DNA of 64,000 bases, taken from contig JAZOLO010000016.1 in assembly GCA_045653035.1 (NCBI GenBank), positions 62,001-126,000 of the forward strand. Direction: 5' to 3'. This DNA comes from RGIG6353 sp045653035 (GTDB taxonomy: Bacteria; Bacillota; Clostridia; Oscillospirales; SIG627). The stretch's first letter is position 1; each line of letters opens with the position of its first letter. Of the stretch, positions 17,998 to 26,004 are shown piece by piece. The position numbers were made by a program, and so were the translations under genes. The notes under the pieces were generated by a model that worked only from the letters and a program-made list of their open reading frames with translations, was not told where the DNA came from and ran no database searches.

Positions 17998-19270
17998 ATG
18001 TGTTGAGAAGTTTTTCAAGTGTTGCAAGTTTAACACAGAGACAGAACACCTCAACTGCGTCTGAAAGCTCCTCAAGGCTCGGGTAGGTTGGGGCAATTCT
18101 TATATTGCTGTCGTGGGGGTCCTTTCCGTAGGGGAAGGTAGCGCCTGCACCTGTAAGTACAACGCCTGCCTCAGCACATAGCTGAACGGTACGCTTTGCA
18201 CAGCCCTCCATAAGGTTTACGCTGATAAAGTATCCGCCACGAGGGTTTGTCCAGCTCATAATTTTGTTATTGGTGAAGTCGCGTTCAAAGGCAGAGATTA
18301 CAGTTTCAAACTTAGGTCTTATAATTTCGGCATGCTTCTTCATGTGGGTTCTTACACCCTCTGCATTCTTGAAGAATTTAACGTGACGGAGCTGATTGAG
18401 CTTGTCGTAGCCAATAGTCTGTGCTCCAGAGCGGTCGCTGATACGGCGGAGATTGTTCTTACTTGCAATAATAAATGCAACACCTGCACCGGGGTAGGTG
18501 ATTTTTGAGGTAGAACCGAAGATGTAGCAAAGAGAGGGATTTCCCGCCTTCTTGCATTCATCAAATAGATTGAGAAGCTTATCACCGTCATCGTACATAT
18601 CGTGAACGGCATAAGCGTTATCCCAAAAAATTCTAAAGTCACTTGCCGCAGGCTTCAGGTTTGCGAAGCGACGTACTGTCTCGTCGGAGTAGGTTACACC
18701 GCCGGGATTTGAGTACTTCGGCACGCACCAGATACCCTTGATGGTCTCGTCTGCTGAAACAAGTCTTTCAACAGTATCCATGTCGGGTCCATCCTCGGTC
18801 ATGTCGATGTTTATCATTTCGATGCCCATTCTTTCACAGATTCTGAAGTGTCTGTCATAACCGGGAACGGGACACAGGAACTTTACTCTTTCGAGCTTTG
18901 ACCAAGGGGGGCAGGCTGAGTTTACACCAAGGACAAAGGAGCGTATAACCGCATCGTACATGATATTAAGGGAGGAGTTTCCAAGAATCATTATCTCGTC
19001 CTTTTCTGCACCCATAATGTTAGAGAAGATTTCCTTTGCTTCGGGAATACCATCAAAAATGCCGTAGTTACGGTAGTCTATAGTGTGGTCAACACAGTCC
19101 TCATGGGTAAGTATATTGAGTATTCCATCGGAGAGGTCTAGCTGGTCGGCACCAGGCTTACCTCTTGACATGTCAAGCTTTAAATCCTTTTCTCTTATTC
19201 TTTCATAGTCCTTGCGGCGAAGGTGGAGCTCACGGGAGAGCTGTTCATCGTTTAACTGTAAATAATCCAT
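17996..19270 (-). CDS. PLP-dependent aminotransferase, Rv3722c-like aspartate aminotransferase family
   Basis: A 424-aa fold-type I aminotransferase. The pattern is that of the family typified by mycobacterial Rv3722c: N-terminal LDMSRGKPGADQLDLS, cofactor phosphate contacts around GNSSLNIMYD, KYSNPGGVTYS, the Asn/Asp pair at IFWDNAYAVHD, and the Schiff-base lysine in GSTSKITYPGAG. That family was shown to transaminate aspartate and 2-oxoglutarate; the substrate here is inferred. The gene begins 2 bases after the upstream dipeptidase stop, so the two form one operon. Confidence 0.85.
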   Translation of the reverse strand: MDYLQLNDEQLSRELHLRRKDYERIREKDLKLDMSRGKPGADQLDLSDGILNILTHEDCVDHTIDYRNYGIFDGIPEAKEIFSNIMGAEKDEIMILGNSSLNIMYDAVIRSFVLGVNSACPPWSKLERVKFLCPVPGYDRHFRICERMGIEMINIDMTEDGPDMDTVERLVSADETIKGIWCVPKYSNPGGVTYSDETVRRFANLKPAASDFRIFWDNAYAVHDMYDDGDKLLNLFDECKKAGNPSLCYIFGSTSKITYPGAGVAFIIASKNNLRRISDRSGAQTIGYDKLNQLRHVKFFKNAEGVRTHMKKHAEIIRPKFETVISAFERDFTNNKIMSWTNPRGGYFISVNLMEGCAKRTVQLCAEAGVVLTGAGATFPYGKDPHDSNIRIAPTYPSLEELSDAVEVFCLCVKLATLEKLLNT

Positions 19271-19272
19271 AT

Positions 19273-20700
19273 TTATGCCTTTCTGTCTGTATACAAAATG
19301 TTATCTGCTTTTATTATTATATGCGAAAGTATTTCAATTCCATCAAGAAGTCCCTCAATGTCAATGGTTTCATCGGGCTGATGCACAGCACCATGACCGC
19401 TTGGCATATCAATGGGGGGTGTTTTCTTTAAGTGAGTACCGATGCTTACAGCATTCTTTAAAAATCTCGAATAGGTGCCTCCAAGGCTGAGATAGGGCTT
19501 ATTTTCAAGGTCGCCTGTAATCTCTTTCCAAGTATCCATAATTCCAACGATGAGAGGATCGCTTTCGGGAATAACGTAGCCTGCAAGGTTATATTTGAGC
19601 TCGTAGTCTGCACCGATACCCAAAAGATAATTTTTGATATTTTCTATAAGGGCGTCACAGTCAACCTCCATACCAAGACGGCAGTCAAAGCTGAGACGGA
19701 GCTTTCCGCCCTCTGTATCTGCTATTCCGTTGACACATGTAGTGTCACCAAATTCCGAGTCGGTTGTGTAAAGCCCTGCGTCCATGAGAAAGGGGTTTGA
19801 AAGCAGGGGACGTACACTTGTTAAAATAGTTTTATCGTTTTCCGAAATACTGCACTTTTCAAGTATATCTATTGCCACCTTCAAGGCGTTTTGTGACTTT
19901 GAAGGATATGCTGCGTGGGTGCTGATGCCACCTGCTATAAGCGTTATCATACCGTCTATTCTTGAAACTGAGGAGTGAGGCTCATCTTTTACAGCCTTTA
20001 CAAGCTCACTGGCAAGCTCTTCGCTGTCACGGAGCTTTATTTCTACCTTACCAAGAACGATATTGAAGGCAGAACCGCCTTTTATTTCTATTATATCCTC
20101 GAATGGAGTGGTAATGTTTGCCCAAAAATTGATGATAGTTTTTTCTCCACGGCAAACGGGATAGTCGTTATCCGGAATAATGGAAAAGCTCGGCATTTCA
20201 TCGTTCCCCGCAAAGGCTGTAACGTCAGACATACCGCTTTCTTCGTCGGCACCTGTGAAAATGAGAACTCGGCTTTTGGGAAGAGCTCCCGTTTCTCGAA
20301 GTGCTTTTATTGCCCAAAGGGCAGAAACCACGCCCGATTTATTATCATGCACCCCTCGCCCTATAAGGAAGCCATCCTTTTCAATTATATCGAAGGGTTT
20401 TGTATATATCCAGTCACTTTCATTTACGGGCACAACGTCGGCGTGAGTGAATATTCCGATAAGCTTTTCTTCACCCTTTGTGATACTTTTTAGGTATTTA
20501 TAATCTTCACCAAAGGCGGTGTCAAAGCCTTCGCTGTCGTGTATTTCTTTTATTTTTTCAAGAACTCTCTTGCATCCTTCGCCAAATGGTGCACCATCAG
20601 AGGGTACACCCTTTACGGAGGGTATGGAGGAGAGCTCCTTCAGCATTTCGACAATATCCTGACGATGTTCTTTAAGGTATTTTTTTATTGAGTTTTCCAT
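19273..20700 (-). CDS. M20-family dipeptidase, PepV/Sapep-like
   Basis: A 475-aa cytosolic zinc peptidase. The first metal motif is FTHADVVPV (near residue 85), the second is GRGVHDNKSG (near 115, bridging Asp), and the catalytic Glu pair is in TGADEESG. The lid domain lies between about 185 and 370. Its length matches PepV-like dipeptidases, which release amino acids from short peptides; pairing with an aminotransferase suggests amino-acid recycling. The canonical DDK of PepV is DNK here, which changes a non-ligand position. Confidence 0.82.
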   Translation of the reverse strand: MENSIKKYLKEHRQDIVEMLKELSSIPSVKGVPSDGAPFGEGCKRVLEKIKEIHDSEGFDTAFGEDYKYLKSITKGEEKLIGIFTHADVVPVNESDWIYTKPFDIIEKDGFLIGRGVHDNKSGVVSALWAIKALRETGALPKSRVLIFTGADEESGMSDVTAFAGNDEMPSFSIIPDNDYPVCRGEKTIINFWANITTPFEDIIEIKGGSAFNIVLGKVEIKLRDSEELASELVKAVKDEPHSSVSRIDGMITLIAGGISTHAAYPSKSQNALKVAIDILEKCSISENDKTILTSVRPLLSNPFLMDAGLYTTDSEFGDTTCVNGIADTEGGKLRLSFDCRLGMEVDCDALIENIKNYLLGIGADYELKYNLAGYVIPESDPLIVGIMDTWKEITGDLENKPYLSLGGTYSRFLKNAVSIGTHLKKTPPIDMPSGHGAVHQPDETIDIEGLLDGIEILSHIIIKADNILYTDRKA

Positions 20701-20730
20701 TTTTCGCCTTTCTTCATCTATTTAAGGTAA

Positions 20731-20759
20731 ATAGTATCATAAATGATTAAAATTGTCAA
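20731..20759 (-). promoter_or_regulatory. SigA-type promoter of the dipeptidase-aminotransferase operon
   Basis: On the minus strand: TTGACA (20759-20754), 17 bases, TACTAT (20736-20731), with TGA just before the -10 box as a partial extended -10. Confidence 0.7.
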
Positions 20760-20769
20760 TAAAAGTATT

Positions 20770-20798
20770 TTGCTTACAACTTTATTTTACCCTATTTT
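20770..20798 (+). promoter_or_regulatory. Putative promoter of the mazF gene
   Basis: TTGCTT (20770-20775), 17 bases, TATTTT (20793-20798). A moderate match only; no inverted repeat is seen that would bind a MazE-type antitoxin. Confidence 0.35.
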
Positions 20799-20859
20799 TT
20801 TGAATAAAACTGGCAAATGCTGAAAAAAATAATAGCGAAGAAAAGAAAGGAGAAAAAAT

Positions 20860-21204
20860 ATGACAGTCAAAAGAGGAGATATATTTTATGCGGATCTCAG
20901 TCCTGTGGTTGGCAGTGAGCAGGGGGGAGTCAGACCTGTTGTAATAGTTCAGAATGACGTAGGAAACCGCCACAGCCCAACTGTAATTGCCGCCGCAATA
21001 ACCAGCCGTACCGAAAAAACAAAGCTTCCCACACATATCGACGTTACCGCCGACCGCTTCGGTCTTGCAAAGGATTCGGTTATTCTTCTTGAACAAGTAC
21101 GTACAATAGATAAGAAAAGGCTCAAGGAAAAAATGGGACACCTTGAGGACGAAACAATGGAAAAGGTCAATTCGGCAATCTCTGTGAGCTTTGGACTGGA
21201 ATAA
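20860..21204 (+). CDS. MazF/PemK-family endoribonuclease (EndoA-like)
   Basis: A 114-aa protein with all EndoA landmarks: VKRGDIFYADLSPVVGSEQGG, RPVVIVQND, the TSRTEKTKLPTH loop and the VLLEQVRTIDK-type strand. Such toxins cut single-stranded mRNA at short motifs. No mazE-like antitoxin ORF is found in the 159 bases before it or just after it. In Bacillus the pair follows alr, but alr lies 13 kb away here in another operon. AAAGGAG precedes the ATG. Confidence 0.9.
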   Translation: MTVKRGDIFYADLSPVVGSEQGGVRPVVIVQNDVGNRHSPTVIAAAITSRTEKTKLPTHIDVTADRFGLAKDSVILLEQVRTIDKKRLKEKMGHLEDETMEKVNSAISVSFGLE

Positions 21205-21239
21205 AAATATCGGGGCTGTAGTACGCCCCGATATCTTTA
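21205..21239. terminator. Bidirectional terminator after mazF
   Basis: ATATCGGGGC (21207-21216) pairs with GCCCCGATAT (21225-21234) around 8 bases. The minus-strand side is followed by TTTTTATT, the plus side by CTTTATT, so it works best for the gene coming from the right. Confidence 0.8.
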
Positions 21240-21542
21240 TTCTGCAATTTTGAATGTTTTGGTAATAACCTTGTCGTTAAAGCTTATAAATTCTTCTACT
21301 TCAACTTGAATGTCTGTTGTTGTGTCATTCAAGGTCAAAGAAAATGCCCATGCGAAATCGGCAAGATAATATTTAATAAAAGATAAAAAAGGTTCTTCAA
21401 TAACTATTTGAGGCAATATAATTATTTTGCTGAATATATTGTGTATGTAGGTATCTGTCCTGAAAAGTATGTAAGATATAAAGCCTATTGTTAAAGCAGA
21501 AACACTGGATATTATTATGATGTATTTGTTATATTTATTCAT
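21237..21542 (-). CDS. Hypothetical single-span membrane protein
   Basis: A 101-aa protein with a hydrophobic segment near residues 8-28 (YIIIISSVSALTIGFISYILF) and a polar extracytoplasmic part. No family recognised. An in-frame ATG at 21605 lies upstream of the promoter described at 21564-21592, so the ATG at 21542 must be used. There is no clear Shine-Dalgarno sequence. It is divergent from an XRE regulator with a shared control region, so it may be that regulator's target. Confidence 0.6.
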   Translation of the reverse strand: MNKYNKYIIIISSVSALTIGFISYILFRTDTYIHNIFSKIIILPQIVIEEPFLSFIKYYLADFAWAFSLTLNDTTTDIQVEVEEFISFNDKVITKTFKIAE

Positions 21543-21563
21543 AGAATTTATACCAACGGAGAA

Positions 21564-21592
21564 ATTATAACACAAATGTATTCTTTTGTCAA
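21564..21592 (-). promoter_or_regulatory. Consensus SigA promoter for the small membrane protein
   Basis: On the minus strand: TTGACA (21592-21587), exactly 17 bases, TATAAT (21569-21564). It is a perfect match to consensus. Transcription would start about 15 bases before the ATG at 21542, leaving a very short leader without a ribosome site. Confidence 0.85.
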
Positions 21593-21620
21593 CATATGTG
21601 TTCATAAAAATTATAAAAAA

Positions 21621-21640
21621 CCTCTACAATATTGTAGAGG
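21621..21640. promoter_or_regulatory. Perfect 20-bp palindrome, probable operator of the XRE regulator
   Basis: CCTCTACAAT is followed directly by its reverse complement. It lies 7 bases before the regulator's ATG, and its last bases (AGAGGTGA) double as the Shine-Dalgarno sequence, so bound protein or an RNA hairpin could block its own expression. Confidence 0.65.
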
Positions 21641-21647
21641 TGATTGT

Positions 21648-21881
21648 ATGTCGGAAATTTATCTTGATTCAAAAATAGTTGGAGAGGCAATAGCACGGTG
21701 CAGAAAAAGGAAAGGTATGTCCCAAGAGGTGTTAAGCGGTTTTGCTGATATAGGCAGAACACATTTAAGTGCGATAGAGAGGGGCGAAAGAAAACCGACT
21801 CTTGAGACGTTATATAGAATAAGTCAGGCATTAAAAATGAATATGAGTGATATTATGCTTGAAATCGAAAAAATGCTTTAG
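21648..21881 (+). CDS. XRE-family helix-turn-helix regulator
   Basis: A 77-aa single-domain regulator. The five-helix HTH spans residues 9-65 (IARCRKRKGMSQEVLSG, then GRTHLSAIERGERKPTLETL), closest in style to small SinR/immunity-type repressors. The start is ATG 21648, just after GAGGTGA; a longer reading from 21576 has no ribosome site. It is divergent from a small membrane protein with a palindrome in between, and most likely controls itself. Confidence 0.85.
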   Translation: MSEIYLDSKIVGEAIARCRKRKGMSQEVLSGFADIGRTHLSAIERGERKPTLETLYRISQALKMNMSDIMLEIEKML

Positions 21882-21896
21882 TTCCTATATGATGTA

Positions 21897-21931
21897 AAAT
21901 GGCACTTCCAAAAAGGAGGTGCCATTTATTT
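21897..21931. terminator. Bidirectional terminator between XRE gene and HPr-like gene
   Basis: AAATGGCACTTCC (21897-21909) pairs with GGAGGTGCCATTT (21915-21927), one G-T pair, loop of five A, followed by ATTTATT. Confidence 0.8.
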
Positions 21932-21941
21932 ATTCTCTTAA

Positions 21942-22172
21942 TTATTCTACAATAAGGTCTTTTACTGCTTCAATTACCTTATCCTCGTCCTCGCCCTCTG
22001 CGGTAAGTCCGATGGGATGTGCAAGGTCAAGGCTGAATACTCCGATAACCGACTTTGCGTTTACAACGTATTTCCCGCTGGTAAGGTCAATGTCGGAAAG
22101 GAAACGGCTCATATCGTTTACGAAGTTCTGAATCTGAACGATAGTGTTGAATTTAATATTTACTTTTTTCAC
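21942..22172 (-). CDS. HPr-like protein lacking the active-site histidine
   Basis: A 76-aa protein of the HPr fold. The regulatory-serine region is kept (AKSVIGVFSLDLAH, equal to Ser46 of HPr), but the GIHARPA loop that carries His15 is replaced by NTIVQIQNFV, so it cannot accept phosphate from enzyme I. Bacillus Crh has the same logic (no His15, Ser46 kept) and acts with CcpA. A regulatory role in sugar sensing is thus likely. It lies 22 bases after the PIG-L gene and is probably in its operon. Confidence 0.78.
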   Translation of the reverse strand: MKKVNIKFNTIVQIQNFVNDMSRFLSDIDLTSGKYVVNAKSVIGVFSLDLAHPIGLTAEGEDEDKVIEAVKDLIVE

Positions 22173-22194
22173 TATATTTCTCCTTTAAAAGTTT

Positions 22195-22899
22195 TTAGGG
22201 AAGAATTCTGTAGGGTACGAGTCTGTGAGATACGATACAGGGACGGAACGCTTCTGCGTACTGTACCTTACACTGCATACCGCGGAACTCGGAGAGAAGA
22301 CGGCACTCGTTGGTGTAGTCTACGTTGTCGTGCTCCTTGAGCCATACAGCCTGTGACTCGTGGCAGAGAAGCATTTCAACCTTCTTCTCATAATAGGGAG
22401 TAATATCTACGTACTCGGTGGGGTTAAAGTTTACGCCTGCCGCTGTTTCCATGTAGTAGATGGGGCAGATTTTGTTTGTAGCAGGATATTTTGTGATGTA
22501 GTGGGGAACAGTTGCCATGAAAGCCGCGTCGAAAGCAAGCTTTGATGCCGCAACGTGGTCGCACATATAGTCGTCGGGGTCGGGCATGATGATGAGGTCT
22601 GGGTCTGCCTGACGGATAATGTCAACGATTATATCCTTCTGCTCACGGCTCTGATAGTATGAGCAAAGGTCTCCTATATCTGCAGGAAGGTATGTGAAGC
22701 CTGCAAGGTCGCAGGAGCGCTGTGCCTCGGCACGTCTTATATTGCGAAGCTCCTCGGGCATAATTTCAAGGTGTCCCATGTTACCGTTATTTACAGTACA
22801 TACGAAAACCTCGTCACCTCTGTCCTTGCATTTAAGAAGTGTACCTGCACAATGGAATTCAATATCATCGGGATGTGCCGCAATAGCTAAAACTCTCAT
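22195..22899 (-). CDS. PIG-L (LmbE-like) family deacetylase
   Basis: A 234-aa zinc-dependent de-N-acetylase. The metal and catalytic motif AHPDDIE is at residues 8-14, with the third ligand likely in the DYMCDHVAAS region. Family members remove acetyl groups from GlcNAc-containing compounds such as mycothiol or bacillithiol precursors and GlcNAc-PI; the substrate here is not clear. It heads the operon with the HPr-like gene and has GGAGG before its ATG. Confidence 0.83.
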   Translation of the reverse strand: MRVLAIAAHPDDIEFHCAGTLLKCKDRGDEVFVCTVNNGNMGHLEIMPEELRNIRRAEAQRSCDLAGFTYLPADIGDLCSYYQSREQKDIIVDIIRQADPDLIIMPDPDDYMCDHVAASKLAFDAAFMATVPHYITKYPATNKICPIYYMETAAGVNFNPTEYVDITPYYEKKVEMLLCHESQAVWLKEHDNVDYTNECRLLSEFRGMQCKVQYAEAFRPCIVSHRLVPYRILP

Positions 22900-22940
22900 A
22901 GTTTACCTCCAAAAATTTGATTGTCTTTATTATACTTGGA

Positions 22941-22969
22941 ACTATATCATATTATATTTGTTTTGTCAA
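22941..22969 (-). promoter_or_regulatory. SigA-type promoter of the PIG-L gene
   Basis: On the minus strand: TTGACA (22969-22964), 17 bases, TATAGT (22946-22941). Confidence 0.75.
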
Positions 22970-23125
22970 GTTTTATTTAAAGCCGTTTCTGATAACCTCA
23001 CGGAATTGCCTAAGATAAATTACTAGTGTTTTTTAACCTGTGATATCCTTTGGAGAAGGTGGACTTGTCAAAAATGTATATCACCATATTCCTAATGAAA
23101 GAAAAGCTTATAGCCAACGTAGTTT

Positions 23126-23662
23126 TTAAAGAAGCCAAACTTCCATTCGTCCGTTTGAACGGCGCTTACGGTAGAATTCTGCAAGTTCTTCAAGCTTTTT
23201 CTCAAACTCCTCTTTGAGCTCTGTAGGCTGGGTAAGCTTTACCTTGTCGCCAAGAGTGAAAAGGGTAGGAAAAAGCTCGGATGAGGAAATACCAAGCTCG
23301 GACGTAACATAGTCCCCGTCCTCGGTCTCCTTTCCTTTTCCAAGAAGGTCTCTTACGACCTCGGCATCCTCTTTTTTGAACTCAACGGTGATATGTAAAA
23401 GGTCAAGAGTGACAGGCTTTGCTTTAGGAGCTTTTTTCTCTTTTTCTCCATCCATGAAGTAGCCAAGCTTGTTGTCGTGGCAAAGGGTAATCTTATAGCC
23501 GTATTCTGTAAGGGTCTTGATGTCGCGGCAAACGGATTTTCTCTCTGCTGAAATACCCATTTCTTCAAGCTTTTTGCAGATACACACGGCAGTTATGGGG
23601 TGGCTTTTGTCGGTGTCGCGAAGAATGTCGAGCACCTTTAATAATTTAAGCTTTGGTTGCAT
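23126..23662 (-). CDS. HTH transcriptional regulator, WYL-associated type, short
   Basis: A 178-aa protein. Residues 1-75 form a DeoR-like winged helix (LLKVLDILRDTDKSHPITAV, then RKSVCRDIKTLTEYGYKI). The remainder is a short alpha/beta region and a coiled tail, not the full WYL plus WCX arrangement of about 320 aa, so it is either a short subfamily or a truncated copy. ATG 23662 is chosen because AGAGGTGAT lies just before it; a reading from 23695 has none. It is divergent from the Gfo/Idh gene. Confidence 0.72.
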   Translation of the reverse strand: MQPKLKLLKVLDILRDTDKSHPITAVCICKKLEEMGISAERKSVCRDIKTLTEYGYKITLCHDNKLGYFMDGEKEKKAPKAKPVTLDLLHITVEFKKEDAEVVRDLLGKGKETEDGDYVTSELGISSSELFPTLFTLGDKVKLTQPTELKEEFEKKLEELAEFYRKRRSNGRMEVWLL

Positions 23663-23679
23663 ATTATCACCTCTTGAAA

Positions 23680-23694
23680 TTATTATAGCATACA
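23680..23694 (-). promoter_or_regulatory. Extended -10 promoter of the HTH regulator
   Basis: On the minus strand the sequence TGCTATAAT (TGn plus TATAAT) lies about 20 bases before the ribosome site. No good -35 box is present. Confidence 0.5.
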
Positions 23695-23749
23695 AAGGAC
23701 AAAAATGGTAGAGGTATTTTTGAAAAATAAATATTTTTTTGAAATACTC

Positions 23750-23777
23750 TTGATTTTATAGGACTTTTGACTATAAT
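23750..23777 (+). promoter_or_regulatory. Promoter of the Gfo/Idh oxidoreductase gene
   Basis: TTGATT (23750-23755), 16 bases, TATAAT (23772-23777). Confidence 0.6.
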
Positions 23778-23811
23778 GGAAGTAGAATAAAACTTATCAG
23801 GAGTTGATAAA

Positions 23812-24828
23812 ATGACAAAAATAAGAGCTGCCATAATAGGCTGTGGCACGATTTTTCCAATGCACGCTTTAAGCATAAAGCAGCTTTCAGAGGTTGAGCT
23901 TGTTGCAGTATGCGACGTTTTAAAGGAAAGAGCAGAGAAAAAAGGACTTGAATTTTCAGTTCCCTTCTATACAGATTACAAGGAAATGATAGAAAAAGAG
24001 AAGCCTCAAAGCGTTCACGTGTGCCTTCCTCACTATCTTCACGTACCTGTGTCCCTTTACTGTATGGAGAAAGGAATTCACGTAATTTGTGAAAAGCCTA
24101 TGGCTACCACTCTTGAGGACGGAGAGCTTCTTCTTGAAACTGCAAAAAAGAACTCGGTGGTTTACGCCTGTGTTTTACAGTGCCGTTTTAGAAAATCCTG
24201 TCTCTTTGTAAAGAAAGCTCTTGATGATGGTAAGCTTGGCAAGGTGAAGGGTGCTAAATGCTACGTTACTTGGAACCGTTCACAGGCTTATTATGACGAA
24301 GCACCTTGGCGTGGAAAGCTTTATGAGGGTGGCGGAGGAGTGCTTATCAATCAGGCAATACATACCGTCGATATGATGTGCTATCTTGTGGGAGAAAGGG
24401 TTTCAAGAATTGACGCTACCGTTGCAACAAGAGGCAAATCCCAAGTTGAGGTAGAGGATACCGTTGAGGGAATTCTTGAATTTGAAAACGGAGTTTTCGC
24501 AAACTTCCATGCCATCAACTATTACTCCACAAACTCCTCGGTATATATAGAGCTTGATTGCGAAAAGGGTCTTGTTAAAATATTTGCTTCGAGTGCTGTA
24601 ATAGAGTACAAGGACGGCACTGTAGACACTGTCGATGAGTCGGGAGAGCGTCAGTATGAATATGAAGGGGTTAAAAGTTACTGGGGCACATGCCACGGAA
24701 GCCAAATAGCAGACTTCTACAATCACATTATAACGGGAGAGCCTATGTATATCCCCGCAACTGCCGCACTTGAAACACATAAAATAATATGCGGCATCTA
24801 TTCAAGCGGACGTAAAAAATTAAAATAA
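23812..24828 (+). CDS. Gfo/Idh/MocA-family NAD(P)-dependent oxidoreductase
   Basis: A 338-aa sugar-type dehydrogenase. The Rossmann motif is GCGTIFPMH at residues 11-19, and the family motif CEKPMA is near residue 95. The C-terminal alpha/beta domain carries WRGKLYEGGGGVLINQAIHTVDMM, with the catalytic Lys/Asp/His region typical of the family. Substrate (inositol, hexose or aminosugar derivative) cannot be assigned. It stands alone, with CAGGAG before the ATG. Confidence 0.85.
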   Translation: MTKIRAAIIGCGTIFPMHALSIKQLSEVELVAVCDVLKERAEKKGLEFSVPFYTDYKEMIEKEKPQSVHVCLPHYLHVPVSLYCMEKGIHVICEKPMATTLEDGELLLETAKKNSVVYACVLQCRFRKSCLFVKKALDDGKLGKVKGAKCYVTWNRSQAYYDEAPWRGKLYEGGGGVLINQAIHTVDMMCYLVGERVSRIDATVATRGKSQVEVEDTVEGILEFENGVFANFHAINYYSTNSSVYIELDCEKGLVKIFASSAVIEYKDGTVDTVDESGERQYEYEGVKSYWGTCHGSQIADFYNHIITGEPMYIPATAALETHKIICGIYSSGRKKLK

Positions 24829-24940
24829 TAAAAAAGTCGCCTTCGGCAACTGATTATATAGTTTGCCTACGCTCACGTTTTTTATAGGTAGACTTTGTTT
24901 TTTACAAGCAATTGCGATGCAATTTCCTATGTAATAAAAA
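24829..24940. other. Intergenic stretch with small imperfect hairpins
   Basis: No gene. It holds AGTCGCC-TTC-GGCAACT followed by TGATTATATAG, and an AATTGCGATGCAATT palindrome near 24910. The layout (short hairpin, then a GATnATATA-type spacer) resembles the clearer array at 50643-50701 and may be a decayed copy. Confidence 0.35.
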
Positions 24941-24974
24941 AGAAAAATCCGACTGGTCGGATTTTTCTTTTTTT
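24941..24974. terminator. Bidirectional terminator, Gfo/Idh and MBL genes
   Basis: AGAAAAATCCGA (24941-24952) pairs with TCGGATTTTTCT (24957-24968), loop CTGG, with A-run before and T-run after. Confidence 0.88.
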
Positions 24975-26004
24975 AAGGTTTACATCTTGAACAAGCACTG
25001 TAATCTGCTGTTTCTGCCTCGGCTTTTGTGTCAAAGTATATTCTGTTATACTCCGCTGGAAGCGACGAGCAGGTTTCTTTGTGGAAGACATTAGATTTTA
25101 TATTTCCGATGTATACGCCTTTTTCTTCCTTGTCGGAGGTGATGTTACTCTTGCCGCTTGACCATTTAATCTCTTTCCCGTCACTTATGACAGTAATATC
25201 ACCAAGAGTGTCTGTGCGGAGTATCACGGCATCAGCGTCCTCAAAACGGCTGAGCACCTCCTCGTGAGGGTGTCCGTAGGTATTGCCTTTTCCTACCGAA
25301 ACCACCGCAAGAGTGGGCATGACCTCTCTTATAAACCTGTAAGATGAGGACGTTTCGCTTCCGTGGTGTCCCACCTTTAAAACGTCGGCAGATAAGTCAA
25401 GGGAAGCATCAATAAGGTCGCTCTCAACTACTCTCTCCGCATCTCCCATAAAGAGAAAGGCTTTTTCTCCGTGAATTATCTTTAAAACTACTGAAGTGTT
25501 GTTGGTGTCCTCGTATTCCACCATAGGTGAGAGTATCGTTACCTCGGCGTTACCGATAAAAAATGTTTCTCCAGCAGTAGGGAGGGTAAGCCCTCCGCCA
25601 TTTTCCTCGGCATATTTTTTGAAGTTTTCAAAAGCATTTGAGCCGTATTGCAGAACAGGGGATATAACCCTTCCTGCACTCGCAACGCTTAAAGCACCCG
25701 CGAGTCCTCCGATATGGTCCTCATGAGCATGTGTTCCTACTATAACGTCAATGTAGTCGATTTCACGCTTTTTGAGAATAGATGCGATTTTGCTGGAATC
25801 GTCAACGTTTCCGCCGTCAATGAGCATATATTGCCCCTCGCACGAAATAAGGGCGGCATCTGCCTGACCTACGTCGATAAAGGTAACTTCAAGAACGGAC
25901 CCCGTTTGATTTACGGGAATGTTTTCTTCTTTCGGTATATCCTTTTTACAGCCTGTAAATAGAACGAGGACTGTAAAAAGAAACAGAAAAATTCTTTTTG
26001 ACAT
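24973..26004 (-). CDS. Metallo-beta-lactamase-fold lipoprotein, ComEC C-terminal type
   Basis: A 343-aa secreted lipoprotein. The signal peptide ends in the lipobox LFTGC (Cys18). The hydrolase domain follows: FIDVGQADAALI, LIDGG, then the zinc motif THAHEDHIGG (near 92) and GHHGSETSSS (near 215), as in the soluble DNase-like domain of ComEC. The last 45 residues form a small Cys-containing module (YIGNIKSNVFHKETC ... CSRC) seen at the end of many such clostridial proteins, perhaps a second metal site. A nuclease role on extracellular DNA is inferred. Confidence 0.82.
   Translation of the reverse strand: MSKRIFLFLFTVLVLFTGCKKDIPKEENIPVNQTGSVLEVTFIDVGQADAALISCEGQYMLIDGGNVDDSSKIASILKKREIDYIDVIVGTHAHEDHIGGLAGALSVASAGRVISPVLQYGSNAFENFKKYAEENGGGLTLPTAGETFFIGNAEVTILSPMVEYEDTNNTSVVLKIIHGEKAFLFMGDAERVVESDLIDASLDLSADVLKVGHHGSETSSSYRFIREVMPTLAVVSVGKGNTYGHPHEEVLSRFEDADAVILRTDTLGDITVISDGKEIKWSSGKSNITSDKEEKGVYIGNIKSNVFHKETCSSLPAEYNRIYFDTKAEAETADYSACSRCKP

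Noticed and set aside
23030..23125. Plus-strand frame of about 29 codons that might be a gene remnant
   Set aside because: A stop directly precedes it, there is no start or ribosome site, and no family is recognised.
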